Below, in pieces: positions 7,528 to 17,551 of a stretch of DNA of 64,000 nucleotides. The notes beneath the pieces were generated by a model. The model was not told the DNA's origin, made no database searches, and saw only the letters and a list, made by a program, of their open reading frames with translations. The stretch comes from Luteitalea sp. (lineage in GTDB: Bacteria; Acidobacteriota; Vicinamibacteria; Vicinamibacterales; Vicinamibacteraceae), in contig WHTZ01000025.1 in NCBI GenBank assembly GCA_009377495.1, positions 1-64,000 of the forward strand, in the 5' to 3' direction. Within the stretch, counting starts at the first letter, position 1, and each line of letters begins with the position of its first letter. Both the position numbers and the translations under genes were made by a program.

Positions 7528-8529
7528 TCAGCTACCACCTCCGCGTGCTTCCGGCGGGTTGATGACCGCTTGGACGGTGGGGTCCTCGAGATTGTCGAGC
7601 GTGACCATCATCACGCCGGTGTCCACGACCTCTGGCACCGGTTTTCCTTCGAGGTGCGCGACCATCGTCTGCACACTCAGGTAGCCCATCTGGACGGGGT
7701 TTTGGACGACGAACCCCTGAATGTCGCCCCGCTCGAGCGGCCCGATGAACGCCGAGCTGTAGTCGAATCCGACGAACGTGATCGTACCCACCCGCCCGAG
7801 GTCCTGAAGCGCGAGCAGCATGCCCGCCGTGGATGATTCGTTCGGCGTGAAGATGCCGTCGAGCCTGTCGGCCAGACGATTCAGCACGTTCTCGGAGGCG
7901 CGCTTCGCGGTATCGCGCGTCGCGCCCGCGTACTGGTCGGAAGAGACGAGATCGATCCCCGGGTATTTCGCCGCGAGCTCATCGACGAAGCCATGCTCCC
8001 GGTCCTCGGTTGCTGCCGACCCTTCTTGATAGCGCAGCATCAACACGGTGCCGTCGCCGTCGAGGAGCTCACCCATGCGCCGAGCCGCCAACCGTCCGCC
8101 TTCCTCGTTGTCGGTGGCGACGAAGCTTACCGTCGGGTTCGGCGTTTCGAGCGCCGAGTCGAAGATCACCGTGGGGATGCCCGCGCTTGCTGCTTCTTCA
8201 ACCGGTCGGCGCAGGGCGTGCCGGTCGAGCGGCGCGAGCACGAGCCCGTCGATGCCTTGACTGATGAAGCTCTCAACCACCTGAAGCTGCTGCTCGCGGT
8301 CATCCTCACGAAGCGGTCCCTTCCAGATCACCGCCACCCGCCTGTCGGCCGTGGTGAGCTCCGCCGCGGCCTTGCGGGCGCCGCTGTGGACGCGCTTCCA
8401 GTGTTCGTGCGTGGCACCTTTCGGAACAACGGCGATCGTGACGGTCCTGGGGCCCTGATCACTTCGCCCCGAGCAGCTGGCCGCGAGCAACAGCAGCGCG
8501 ATCGGAGCGCCCATCGAGATCCTTCGCAT
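7528..8529 (-). CDS. Sugar ABC transporter substrate-binding lipoprotein (RbsB-like)
   Basis: 333 residues with a lipoprotein signal peptide (LLLLAASC). The body matches type-I periplasmic binding proteins of the ribose/LacI-like class: TVTIAVVPKG, SFISQGIDGLVLAPLD, GIPTVIFDS, ATDNEEGGRLAARRM, DGIFTPNESSTAGM, and VGFDYSSAFIGPLERGDIQG. It would bind a sugar or similar ligand outside the inner membrane. No permease or ATPase gene is adjacent, so it may be an orphan receptor. Confidence 0.85.
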   Translation of the reverse strand: MRRISMGAPIALLLLAASCSGRSDQGPRTVTIAVVPKGATHEHWKRVHSGARKAAAELTTADRRVAVIWKGPLREDDREQQLQVVESFISQGIDGLVLAPLDRHALRRPVEEAASAGIPTVIFDSALETPNPTVSFVATDNEEGGRLAARRMGELLDGDGTVLMLRYQEGSAATEDREHGFVDELAAKYPGIDLVSSDQYAGATRDTAKRASENVLNRLADRLDGIFTPNESSTAGMLLALQDLGRVGTITFVGFDYSSAFIGPLERGDIQGFVVQNPVQMGYLSVQTMVAHLEGKPVPEVVDTGVMMVTLDNLEDPTVQAVINPPEARGGGS

Positions 8530-8595
8530 GAGGAGATTGTAAGAGGGATCCCGGAAAAGGTACCCGGTTCCTTTTTAGGATTCCCGGACGAGTCC

Positions 8596-10872
8596 TTAGG
8601 CTGCGCGGGACCGCACTTCTCTCGCCACGTCGACCATGAGAGCGAGCGCGGGCTCGACCTCGTCCCAACGCCGTGTCTTCAAGCCACAATCGGGATTCAC
8701 CCACACTTGATCTGGTCGCAGCACGTGAATCGCCTTCTCGAGCAGCGTGAGGATCTCCGAGCGCGAAGGCACGCGAGGGGAGTGGATGTCGTACACGCCG
8801 GGGCCGATGGCGTTCGGGTAGCGGAAGCGTTCGAACGCATCGAGGAGCTCCATGCGTGAGCGGGCGGTCTCAATCGAGAGGACATCGGCATCGAGCGCTG
8901 CGACGGCTTCGATGATGTTGTTGAACTCCGAATAACACATATGGGTGTGGATCTGCGTCTCGGGCCGAACGCCACTCGAAGCGAGGCGGAAGGCCTGGAC
9001 AGCCCACTCGAGATAGCCTTTCCGGTCGGCGTCACCGAGTGGAAGCCCTTCCCGGAACGCGGGCTCGTCGATCTGAACGACGCGGAGACCCGCGGCCTCG
9101 AGGTCGACCGCCTCGTCGCGGATCGCGAGCGCAAGCTGACGCGCCGTTACCCCGTCTGGCTGATCGTCACGCACGAACGACCAATGCAGCATCGTCACCG
9201 GTCCCGTCAGCATGCCCTTGACAGGCTTCCGGGTGAGTGACTGAGCATATGCGGCCCAGCGCACCGTCATCGGTGCACGCCTCGCCACATCGCCATACAG
9301 AATGGGCGGCTTCACGTAGCGCGTCCCGTATGACTGGACCCATCCGTGTTGCGTGAGCACGTAGCCGTCGAGTCGCTCGGCGAAATACTCGACCATGTCG
9401 CTACGCTCGAACTCGCCGTGGACGAGCACGTCGATACCGATCTCTTCCTGCCACCGGATGGCGCGTTCGATTTCCACCTCGATTGACCGTTCATAGGCCT
9501 CTCGATCGACCTTGCCTCGACGATACGCGGCTCGCAGCTTGCGTACGTCGCGTGTCTGCGGGAACGAACCAATTGTCGTTGTCGGAAGGCGGGGCAGTGC
9601 CAGCTTCGTCGCCTGGCGCCCTGCACGCTCAGCGTAGGGGAGACGGGACTCCATGTCTGGCGTGATCGCCGCGAGTCGCGCCCGCACGCCGACATCGCGC
9701 ACGCGCGACGATCGCGCCCGCGCCTCGAGCGCGGCACGGGATTCCGCGAACAACGCCTCCTCGTCCTCCCCGCGTGCGGCCTTCGCGAGCACCACGATTT
9801 CGCGCAGCTTCTGTTTCGCAAAGGCGAGCCATGTGCGGACCTCTGGATCGATGTCCGTTTCGGTATCGAGATCCAGTGGCACGTGTAGAAGGGAGCAGGA
9901 CGAGGCCACCATGACCCGGTCGGCACCGCGCCTCGCGACGACCCGCTGGAGGGTATCTCGCGCGCGGTCGAGGTCTGTTCGCCAGACGTTCCGCCCATCA
10001 ACGACGCCAAGCGATAGCGTGAGCTCTGGAGGCGCCGATGCGAGCAGGGGCTCGAGCTCTTGCGGCGCCCGCGCCAGATCCACGTGCAGCGCCGCGATGG
10101 GGAGACTGAGGGCGATCTCCCGGTTATCGCGCAAACCGCCAAAGTACGTGGCGACGAGCAGCTGCGGCGCCACCGTCGTCGCGGCAAGGGTTTCGTACGC
10201 GCGGCGATACGCCGCGCGCGTGTGCTCGTCGAGGTCCAGCGTCAGGCACGGCTCGTCGAGCTGTACCCAGTCTGCGCCCGCATCCGCGAGCTGGGTGAGC
10301 AATGCTTGGTATGCGGGCAACAGGCGATCGAGCAGGCCGAGCGGCGTCATACCGTGGGTGCCGCCAGTCAATTTCGACAAGCACAGATAAGTCACAGGCC
10401 CGACGAGCACAGGACGCGTCTTGATACCGAGGGCAAGCGCCTCTCGAAACTCGGCAATCGGCTTGTCACCGGCGAGCCGGAACGACTGGTCAGCGGCCAG
10501 CTCGGCGACCAGGTAGTGGTAGTTCGTATCGAACCATTTCGTCATCTCCATCGCGGGCGCATTCTCTGTGCCGCGTGCGAGAGCAAAGTACGCGTCGAGA
10601 TCGACGGCACCACCGCTCGGAACGAACCGATCCGGTACGGCGCCAAACAGCACCGTGGCATCGAGCACGTGGTCATAGAACGAGAAATCGTTCGATGGGA
10701 TGTGATCGAGGCCCATCGCTGCCTGGAGGCGCCAGTTCGCCGCTCGGAGATCACGCGCCCCTTGCTGCAGCTCGTCTGTGTCAATCGCGCCAGCCCAGTA
10801 CGCCTCCGTCAGTCGCTTCAACGCACGCACCACTCCGACACGGGGGAAGCCTAAATTCGTCGCACGTACCAT
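8596..10872 (-). CDS. metE: Cobalamin-independent methionine synthase
   Basis: 758 residues, the usual length. MetE transfers the methyl group from 5-methyltetrahydropteroyl-triglutamate to homocysteine, the last step of methionine synthesis. Both barrel halves are present; the C-terminal half holds the zinc ligands in THMCYSEF (His, Cys), LSIETARS (Glu) and VNPDCGLKTR (Cys). MLTGPVTMLHWSF is also conserved. I start at ATG 10872, preceded by GGAGAGAG, giving MVRATNLGFPRVG; the extra 12 codons upstream are not conserved. No cobalamin or SAM riboswitch was recognised upstream. Confidence 0.96.
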   Translation of the reverse strand: MVRATNLGFPRVGVVRALKRLTEAYWAGAIDTDELQQGARDLRAANWRLQAAMGLDHIPSNDFSFYDHVLDATVLFGAVPDRFVPSGGAVDLDAYFALARGTENAPAMEMTKWFDTNYHYLVAELAADQSFRLAGDKPIAEFREALALGIKTRPVLVGPVTYLCLSKLTGGTHGMTPLGLLDRLLPAYQALLTQLADAGADWVQLDEPCLTLDLDEHTRAAYRRAYETLAATTVAPQLLVATYFGGLRDNREIALSLPIAALHVDLARAPQELEPLLASAPPELTLSLGVVDGRNVWRTDLDRARDTLQRVVARRGADRVMVASSCSLLHVPLDLDTETDIDPEVRTWLAFAKQKLREIVVLAKAARGEDEEALFAESRAALEARARSSRVRDVGVRARLAAITPDMESRLPYAERAGRQATKLALPRLPTTTIGSFPQTRDVRKLRAAYRRGKVDREAYERSIEVEIERAIRWQEEIGIDVLVHGEFERSDMVEYFAERLDGYVLTQHGWVQSYGTRYVKPPILYGDVARRAPMTVRWAAYAQSLTRKPVKGMLTGPVTMLHWSFVRDDQPDGVTARQLALAIRDEAVDLEAAGLRVVQIDEPAFREGLPLGDADRKGYLEWAVQAFRLASSGVRPETQIHTHMCYSEFNNIIEAVAALDADVLSIETARSRMELLDAFERFRYPNAIGPGVYDIHSPRVPSRSEILTLLEKAIHVLRPDQVWVNPDCGLKTRRWDEVEPALALMVDVAREVRSRAA

Positions 10873-11007
10873 GCCTCTCTCCGGTCCTGAAGATCCATGG
10901 AGTCCCATACTCCATTATCGCGAGCGTGTGGCGTGCCACTCCGGATTATGGCGAAGTTTTTGACGGCGGCGCGGCTAACCGCCTCCGCCAAGGCTACGGC
11001 GAGTCTC

Positions 11008-11033
11008 GCCGAAGCGCGAAGCGCGAAGGCGGA
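11008..11033 (+). repeat. Interspersed 26-bp repeat, copy B
   Basis: Identical over 26 bases to copy A at 4227-4252 (opposite orientation). It lies between metE and the divergent dehydrogenase genes, 41 bases before the start at 11074. Confidence 0.75.
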
Positions 11034-11073
11034 CCCCTTGACCCCTTGCTCTCCGAGAACCGATACTGACCGC

Positions 11074-11667
11074 ATGCTTCTCAGTCGGCGCGATCTTCTT
11101 GATCTCGCCGTGCGCGCCGCGGCGGTGCCTGGCGCCGTGGCATTCTTCTCGACCTGGCTGCACGCGGCGAGCCAGCAACAACACGCCTCCGCGTCGCATG
11201 CACCTCCGGAACCGCCACTGCTGCGCGACTACACACCGACGTTTTTCGGGCCGGACGATTTCGAGGCCCTGCAGGCGTTCACCGAGATCCTGATCCCCAC
11301 GGACGAGACGCCTGGGGCGCGTGAGGCACATTGCGCTCACTACATCGATTTCGTCCTGCAGGCGAACACGGCTTACGCGCCCGAGCTGCAGCAGCAGTGG
11401 CGCGACGCGATGGCCGCCTTGAGGGAGGCGGGTTTCCACTCGGCCGACACCGAAGGGCGTGCCGCGCTCGTGGAGGCCATGTCCAGACCAGAGCATGATG
11501 CCTCTGTAACCCACCCGGCCTACGTCGCCTATCGCTTGATCAAGCAGCACAACACCTTCGCGTTCTACACATCGCGTGCGGGCATGATCGACACGCTCGA
11601 TTACAAGGGCAACTCGTACAACGCGAGCTTTCCGGCCTGCGACCATCCTGAGCACCACGTCGTGTGA
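11074..11667 (+). CDS. Gluconate 2-dehydrogenase subunit 3-like protein
   Basis: 197 residues with a Tat signal (SRRDLLDLA). The body (DDFEALQAFTEILIPTDETPGA, ALVEAM, ATHPAYVAYRLIKQ-like region) matches the small gamma subunit of membrane gluconate/sugar dehydrogenases, which chaperones and co-exports the flavoprotein subunit. It is directly followed by the GMC flavoprotein gene, with a possible overlapping start. Together they probably form a periplasmic sugar or alcohol dehydrogenase that passes electrons to a cytochrome. Confidence 0.85.
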   Translation: MLLSRRDLLDLAVRAAAVPGAVAFFSTWLHAASQQQHASASHAPPEPPLLRDYTPTFFGPDDFEALQAFTEILIPTDETPGAREAHCAHYIDFVLQANTAYAPELQQQWRDAMAALREAGFHSADTEGRAALVEAMSRPEHDASVTHPAYVAYRLIKQHNTFAFYTSRAGMIDTLDYKGNSYNASFPACDHPEHHVV

Positions 11668-11714
11668 GCCGAGGCGAACCGACAGGAGCACGCGGCCACC
11701 TCAAGGAGCAACGG

Positions 11715-13448
11715 TTGGCGAAGACGTATGACGCTATCGTGGTGGGTTCCGGAGCGTGCGGGAGCTGGGCGGCGATGGAGCTGTGCAAGGCTGGGCTGAA
11801 GGTGCTGATGCTCGAAGCGGGCTCGCACGTCGACCCGGCGAGGGACTTCCATCACACCTTCCTCTACGAGATGGAGTATCGCGGCCAGGGCAAGCCCGGC
11901 CTGCTGCGGCGATACGCGGGCACCGAGCGGAACTACCGGATCATGCTCGACAACGAGGAGAACCCGTACACCACGTCGCCCGACACGGTGTACCGGTGGG
12001 GACGATCACGATGCCTCGGTGGCCGCACCCTTCACTGGGCCCGCGCGACCGATCGCATGGCCGATTACGAGCTCAAGGCAGCATCGCGCGATGGCTACGG
12101 CATGGACTGGGCCGTCTCCTACGCCGACATGAAGCCGTACTATGATCGAGTCGAGAGCTTCATCGGCGTGAGCGCCGCACAAGAGGGACTACCGCAGTTT
12201 CCGGACGGCGTGTTCCTGCCGCCGATGCCCCTCAACTGTGCGGAGACCATCTTCACGGCCGCGTGCAAGGCGCTCGGCTGGCGCTCCACGCACCGGCGCC
12301 TGGCGCAGTTGACGCGCCCGCACAATGGCCGGCCGCCGTGCCACTACTGCGGCAACTGCGTGAACGGTTGCGACATCGGCGCCATGTTCAATCCAATCGC
12401 GGTCACGCTGCCACCAGCGCTCGAGACTGGCAATCTCGAGATCCGGACCGACAGTGTCGTCGCGCGCGTCCGCATGAACACGGAGGGCCGCGCACAAGGC
12501 GTCACCTACATCGAGCGCCACACGATGAAGGCCGTCGATATCGACGCGACGCACGTGATTCTGGCGGCATCGACGCTCGAGAACACGCGGCTGCTGTTGC
12601 TGTCGGACAAGAGAGGATTGGCGAATTCGAGCGGGACACTTGGCCAGTACCTGATGGATCAGGTCAGCGGCGGTGGCGTGCGCGGGATCCTACCAAAGCT
12701 CAAGGGCGGTCCGAGCCGGCTAGACGATGGGAAAGCGGGAGGCATCACGATTCCGCCGTTCCAGAACCTCGACGAGAAGACGCAGCGCAAAGACTTCATC
12801 CGCGGCTACGCCATGAACGCGACGGGCGGACAGACAGAGTATCCGGCGTTCGCAGCGAACCTTCCCGGGTATGGCTCGGACTGGAAGACGGAGGTCAAGA
12901 GTCGCTATGTGGCGCAGGCGCGCGTCTGGATCGCGGGCGGTGAGATGTTGGCTCGGAAGGAGAACTTCGTCGAGCTCGATCCCGAGGTCAAGGACCGCTG
13001 GGGCATTCCGGTGCTGAAGATCCACTTCACGCACTGCGACAACGACCGCAAGATCATTGCGGACTTCCAGGAGAAGGCCGAGGAGCTCTTCCGGAAGGCG
13101 GGTGGCGAGCTCATACCCAGCGTCGATCGTGATAGGGCGGCAGGGGCGCCCAGTAAGCCGGGGTCGCCCGCCGCGCGCGGCCGTGACAAGGACCGCAGCG
13201 AAGGAAGGAACCGGGCGCCAGCCCTTGGCAGCTCGATCCACGAAGTCGGTACGGCCCGCATGAGCGTGAGCCCGAAGGACGGCGTGTTGAACGCCTTCTG
13301 CCAGACCCACGACATTCCTAACCTCTATGTGTTTGGCGGCAACGCCTTCCCCTCAACGGGCGACAAGCATCCGACGCTCACCATGATGGCGTTGACCGCA
13401 CGTGGCTGCGATCACCTGCTCGAGCTTGCGAAAGGGAAGCGGGTCTAA
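11715..13448 (+). CDS. GMC-family FAD-dependent sugar/alcohol dehydrogenase
   Basis: 577 residues from TTG 11715, chosen because AAGGAG lies 6 bases upstream and the FAD-binding start KTYDAIVVGSGACGSWAA follows at once; a longer start at GTG 11664 is possible. Further signs are GRSRCLGGRTLHWARA, a cysteine cluster CHYCGNCVNGCDIGA, and the C-terminal HEVGTARM and NLYVFGGNAFPS. It is the flavoprotein partner of the subunit-3 gene before it. An odd low-complexity insert of about 34 residues (Arg, Gly, Ala, Pro rich) interrupts the sequence just before SSIHEVGTARM at about 13125-13225. Confidence 0.9.
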   Translation: MAKTYDAIVVGSGACGSWAAMELCKAGLKVLMLEAGSHVDPARDFHHTFLYEMEYRGQGKPGLLRRYAGTERNYRIMLDNEENPYTTSPDTVYRWGRSRCLGGRTLHWARATDRMADYELKAASRDGYGMDWAVSYADMKPYYDRVESFIGVSAAQEGLPQFPDGVFLPPMPLNCAETIFTAACKALGWRSTHRRLAQLTRPHNGRPPCHYCGNCVNGCDIGAMFNPIAVTLPPALETGNLEIRTDSVVARVRMNTEGRAQGVTYIERHTMKAVDIDATHVILAASTLENTRLLLLSDKRGLANSSGTLGQYLMDQVSGGGVRGILPKLKGGPSRLDDGKAGGITIPPFQNLDEKTQRKDFIRGYAMNATGGQTEYPAFAANLPGYGSDWKTEVKSRYVAQARVWIAGGEMLARKENFVELDPEVKDRWGIPVLKIHFTHCDNDRKIIADFQEKAEELFRKAGGELIPSVDRDRAAGAPSKPGSPAARGRDKDRSEGRNRAPALGSSIHEVGTARMSVSPKDGVLNAFCQTHDIPNLYVFGGNAFPSTGDKHPTLTMMALTARGCDHLLELAKGKRV

Positions 13449-13573
13449 TCGGCTTGCGCCGAATTGCCCGTGGCCCGCCTGCGTGGTATCCTCCGGCATC
13501 ATTTCTTGCGGACCGCAGCCAGGGCCGCGCTCCCCGCCCTTGCACCGGCGCTGCGACAACACGAGCTCTCAGC

Positions 13574-16500
13574 ATGATGAGATGGTCTACATTCGCTGGC
13601 TTCACCTGCTTCGCATTGATGATCGCGTGTGCGCATCATCAGGGACCCTTCACTGGCCCTCAATTCACCGAACATGTGAGACCGACCGATGCGCGGACGC
13701 CGGAAGAGCAACGGCAGGGCTTCAAGCTCCCCCCCGGCTTCCAAATCGAGCTGTACGCATCGGAGCCCGATATTGGCAAACCGATGAACATCGCGTTCGA
13801 CGCCAAGGGGAGGTTGTGGGTCACACAATCACGTGAATACCCGTTTGCGGCGGATTCAGGTAAGGGCGCAGACCGCATTACGATTCTCGAAGATACCGAT
13901 GCCGACGGCACAGCAGATCGCTTTACACCCTTTGCCGATACGTTGAATATCCCGATCGGCGTACTTCCTTACAACGAGAACGAAGCCATCGCCTATAGCA
14001 TTCCCAGTGTCTATCGCTTTGCGGACACGGATGGAGATGGCACGGCCGACAAGCAGACCGAGCTCCTGGGACCCTTTGAGCACAAAGATACACATGGCAT
14101 GGTGAATAACCTGGCGCGTGGTTACGATGGCTGGGTGCATGCTTGCCATGGCTTTACCAACGAGTCTACGGTCGCCGGTGCAGACGGCGATTCCATACAC
14201 ATGATCTCAGGCAATACCTTCAGGTTCCGACCCGACGGGAGCCGAGTAGAGCACACGACGTACGGCCGGATCAATCCGTTCGGCTTGGTCTACGACGAGC
14301 TCGGTTACCTCTACTCGACCGATTGCCATACCTCGCCCTTATATCAGCTCATCAGGGGTGGCGACTATCCGCAATGGGGCAGAGAAGAAGGGATGGGATT
14401 CGCGCCCGACATGAAGTCGCACGGGCAAGAGGCGACCGCCCTTGCGGGTATTGCCTATTATTCGGACAACCTCTTTCCCGAGGAACATCAGCGCAACTTC
14501 TATATCGGCGATGTGGTCGCGTCCAGGGTGTACCGATACTCCTTCGAGTTTAGAGGCTCGACGCCGGTCGCGAAGTCGGAGCCCGACTTCGTGCTGAGCG
14601 ACGATCCCTGGTTCCGGCCGGTGGATATCAAGCTCGGCCCAGACGGTGCCCTGTATATCGCGGATTTCTATAACCGGATCATTGGGCACTACGAGGTACC
14701 GCTCGAGCATCCCGGCAGAGACAAGGCCAGGGGCCGGATCTGGAGAGTCACGTATAAGGGTGAAGCGCATCAGGAACGTCGAGACTGGACAACGGCGTCC
14801 CCCGAAGAACTGATTGAGGTGTTTCAACACACCAATCTGCCGCTCCGTCTACTGGCGGCCGATCAACTCGTCGACCGTATCGGGAGCGCCGCGGTTGATC
14901 CGATAGCATCGAGCTTGCGTGAGGGCGACGTAGAGACCTCCACATACGTTCACGGCCTCTGGGCACTCCACAGACTCGACGCGCTCGATGACGACCTGCT
15001 GACGGCGTCAGCGACCCATCCGGACGCGGTCGTGAGGCTCCATACCATGCGCATCCTGCTGGAGCAGGGTGATTCGTCGGAGACGTTCTACCCGGTGATC
15101 GTCAACGCCCTGGATGACAAGGATCCCCATGTGAAGCGGGCAGCATTGGAGATCTTGGCGCAATATCCCCATCTGCCGACGCTCGAGACCACGCTCGAGC
15201 AACGGAAGCGAGCTCCAGCCTCTGACACGCATCTGACGTATACGGCACGCCTAGTGCTTCGGAACTTATTGAGGGAGAAAGCGGTCATTCAAGAAGCGCT
15301 GACCGCGCAGTGGAGCGACACGGATGCGTCGCTCCTGGTGGATGTCATGACCGGTGTCGACACGCCGGATGCAGCCGTCTTCTTGCTCGCACACATCGAC
15401 AACGCCGGCGTCACCCCTGACGAACAGCTTCCACGGCTACTGCAGCATACCGCGAGGTTCATTCCCGAAGCGCAGATCACGGAGCTGATCGATCTTGGCA
15501 GAGAACGATCGGCGCAGGATCTGCCTGCTGAGTTCACAGCGTTCAAGGCTATACGGCAGGGAATCATACAGAGAGGCGCCAGAGAAGAGTCGGCATTCAT
15601 GGAATGGGGCTCGCGCCTGGCCGCAACGCTGCTGGACAACCCCTCTGTCTGCGAGCCCGCACGCGAAGCATCACCCGAGGCCCAACAGCGGCAAATTGGT
15701 GCGCTCGAATTGGCAGGAGACTATAAGCTCACGTCACTGGAGCCGACCGTGAGCGCGTGCTTGGAGACCACGGCGGAGCAGGACGTCAAGCTCGCGGCAG
15801 CACGGGCTCTGCTGCAGATAGAGCCCGGCAGGAACACCAAGAAGATAGCAGAGCTCTTGCAAAACGAGTCAGAGCCGGTAGAGTTCAGGAGAAGTCTCGC
15901 GGTCGCATTGGGAGAGATGTCGGGTGCCGTTGCCGTACCGGTTCTCGCAAGCGTCGAGAGTGTGCCTCCGGGCCTGCAGGGAGACATAGTCAGAGCGCTG
16001 GCTACCACACGCGAAGGTAAGGCCATCATCTTCAAGAAGGTAAGGGAAGGTGACATCTTTCCGCGTACGTTGCTCGAGCCACAGACGGCAGAGAGAATCC
16101 TCGCGAATATCTCAGAGACAGAGCAAAAGGAGTACGACAGACTGACCGCCAACGTAGAGCCGGTAAGCGCGGACAAGGACAGACTGCTGTGGAAGCGCCT
16201 GGACGGCTTTCGGCAGGTCAGCGGGGACGGGGAGAACCAAGGGGAGCCGAGCGGGCAGGATGCCCTGGTAAGCGCAGGCGAGCCCGTGTTTGGTCAGCAC
16301 TGCTCACCTTGCCATCAAGCGAATGGCAAAGGCGGATTGATCGGGCCTCAGCTCACGGGTATCGGCAACTGGGGCGCGACGGCGCTCGCAGAAAAGGTCC
16401 TGGATCCAAACCGCAATGTCTCCGAGGCGTTCAGAACGTATACGATTACAACCAAAGACAAGAAGGTGCTGTCGGGGCTGTTCCGCAGAGACGAGGGAGG

Positions 16501-16666
16501 CTCAGTGGTATTTGCCGATGGAACGGGGAAGGAGTTCGCTGTGGCGAAGAGCAATATTGCCGAGCAGAGAGCTGCCGAGTTCAGCGTCATGCCGGATTCG
16601 TTTGGCAATGCCCTTTCGCAGGAACAGTTCAATGCGCTGCTCGCCTATCTGTTGAGCCTGCAGTAG
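13574..16666 (+). CDS. PVC-type membrane-bound dehydrogenase with HEAT region and cytochrome c domain
   Basis: 1030 residues from ATG 13574, with a lipoprotein-like signal (FALMIACAHH). The N-terminal beta-propeller (GFQIELYASEPDIGKPMNIAFD, AKGRLWVTQSREYPF, PFGLVYDELGYLYSTDCH) is the TIGR02604-type dehydrogenase domain. A long alpha-helical HEAT-like stretch follows from about residue 430 to 880. The end carries a heme site CSPCHQANGKGG and the TIGR02603 heme-binding domain (LDPNRNVSEAFRTY). These proteins occur mainly in Planctomycetes-Verrucomicrobia and Acidobacteriota and are thought to oxidise sugars outside the cell. It may accept electrons from the GMC enzyme upstream. Confidence 0.88.
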   Translation: MMRWSTFAGFTCFALMIACAHHQGPFTGPQFTEHVRPTDARTPEEQRQGFKLPPGFQIELYASEPDIGKPMNIAFDAKGRLWVTQSREYPFAADSGKGADRITILEDTDADGTADRFTPFADTLNIPIGVLPYNENEAIAYSIPSVYRFADTDGDGTADKQTELLGPFEHKDTHGMVNNLARGYDGWVHACHGFTNESTVAGADGDSIHMISGNTFRFRPDGSRVEHTTYGRINPFGLVYDELGYLYSTDCHTSPLYQLIRGGDYPQWGREEGMGFAPDMKSHGQEATALAGIAYYSDNLFPEEHQRNFYIGDVVASRVYRYSFEFRGSTPVAKSEPDFVLSDDPWFRPVDIKLGPDGALYIADFYNRIIGHYEVPLEHPGRDKARGRIWRVTYKGEAHQERRDWTTASPEELIEVFQHTNLPLRLLAADQLVDRIGSAAVDPIASSLREGDVETSTYVHGLWALHRLDALDDDLLTASATHPDAVVRLHTMRILLEQGDSSETFYPVIVNALDDKDPHVKRAALEILAQYPHLPTLETTLEQRKRAPASDTHLTYTARLVLRNLLREKAVIQEALTAQWSDTDASLLVDVMTGVDTPDAAVFLLAHIDNAGVTPDEQLPRLLQHTARFIPEAQITELIDLGRERSAQDLPAEFTAFKAIRQGIIQRGAREESAFMEWGSRLAATLLDNPSVCEPAREASPEAQQRQIGALELAGDYKLTSLEPTVSACLETTAEQDVKLAAARALLQIEPGRNTKKIAELLQNESEPVEFRRSLAVALGEMSGAVAVPVLASVESVPPGLQGDIVRALATTREGKAIIFKKVREGDIFPRTLLEPQTAERILANISETEQKEYDRLTANVEPVSADKDRLLWKRLDGFRQVSGDGENQGEPSGQDALVSAGEPVFGQHCSPCHQANGKGGLIGPQLTGIGNWGATALAEKVLDPNRNVSEAFRTYTITTKDKKVLSGLFRRDEGGSVVFADGTGKEFAVAKSNIAEQRAAEFSVMPDSFGNALSQEQFNALLAYLLSLQ

Positions 16667-16676
16667 AGGTGTGTCC

Positions 16677-17531
16677 ATGAAATTCGGTGTGAATACATTC
16701 ATCTGGTCGGCTTCCGTTGATCGTTCCACGCTCGATTTGCTGCCTCGCATCAAGGAGCGCGGCTTCGACGGGGTCGAGCTTCCGATGTTCGGTGCGGCCA
16801 ACTTCCCGGCGGCGGAGGTCCGGCGGGCGGTGGACGAGAGCGACCTGGAATGCACCATCTGCTCGGTCCTGGGGAACGGTTTGAGCGTCATCTCGGAGGA
16901 CGCGACCGTCCGGCGCACCACGCGCACCCACCTGGAGGCATGCATCCAGGCGGCGGCGGCGGCCGGAGCCACGCTGATCGCCGGCCCCCTGTACTCTCCT
17001 GTCGGCTATCTGCCCGGCCGGCGGCGGACGCCAACCGAGTGGAGCGCGGCCGTGGAGTGTTATCAAGCACTTGGCCCGACCCTGGCGCAGCACGGTGTGC
17101 AGCTCGCGATCGAACCGTTGAACCGCTTCGAAACGTATTTCCTGAACACGGCCGCTGACGCGTTCACGCTCTGCGATGAGATTGACCATCCCAGTGTCGG
17201 CATCCTCTTCGATACCTTCCACGCCAACATCGAGGAGAAGGACGTTGCCGCAGCGTGTCTGTCGGTGGGCCGGCACCTGAAGCACATGCACACCTGCGAA
17301 AACGACCGCGGGACGCCCGGGAGCGGTCACATCGATTGGCGTGGCGTGTTCGACGCTCTCCGCACACTCCAATACGACGGCTGGCTCACTATCGAGAGCT
17401 TCGGCTTTTCGATCAGCGAGCTCTCGGCGGCTGCGGCCATCTGGCGCGACCTGGCCATCACTCCCGAGGCCATCGCCTTCGACGGGGTGCAGTTCCTCAA
17501 ACAGAGTGCTGCCGCGATTGCCGCGGCCTGA
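16677..17531 (+). CDS. Sugar phosphate isomerase/epimerase (TIM barrel)
   Basis: 284 residues. The xylose-isomerase-like barrel is shown by MKFGVNTFIWSA, LAIEPLNRFETYFLN (metal-binding Glu), VGILFDTFHANIEEKD (Asp, His), HMHTCENDRGTPGSGHIDW, and the final Glu in WLTIESFG. This motif set fits D-psicose/D-tagatose 3-epimerases. The ATG at 16677 is preferred over GTG 16671. It begins 10 bases after the PVC-type dehydrogenase gene and probably shares its transcript. Confidence 0.9.
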   Translation: MKFGVNTFIWSASVDRSTLDLLPRIKERGFDGVELPMFGAANFPAAEVRRAVDESDLECTICSVLGNGLSVISEDATVRRTTRTHLEACIQAAAAAGATLIAGPLYSPVGYLPGRRRTPTEWSAAVECYQALGPTLAQHGVQLAIEPLNRFETYFLNTAADAFTLCDEIDHPSVGILFDTFHANIEEKDVAAACLSVGRHLKHMHTCENDRGTPGSGHIDWRGVFDALRTLQYDGWLTIESFGFSISELSAAAAIWRDLAITPEAIAFDGVQFLKQSAAAIAAA

Positions 17532-17551
17532 GTACCACCAGGGAATTGACG

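Noticed and set aside
8557-8578. Possible terminator after metE (AAAAGG...CCTTTT)
   Set aside because: The stem is only 6 bp and there is no U-run beyond the arm on the correct strand, and the binding-protein gene starts at once.
10873-11073. Possible cobalamin or SAM riboswitch before metE
   Set aside because: No conserved B12 box or SAM-riboswitch core was found; the region mostly holds the interspersed repeat.
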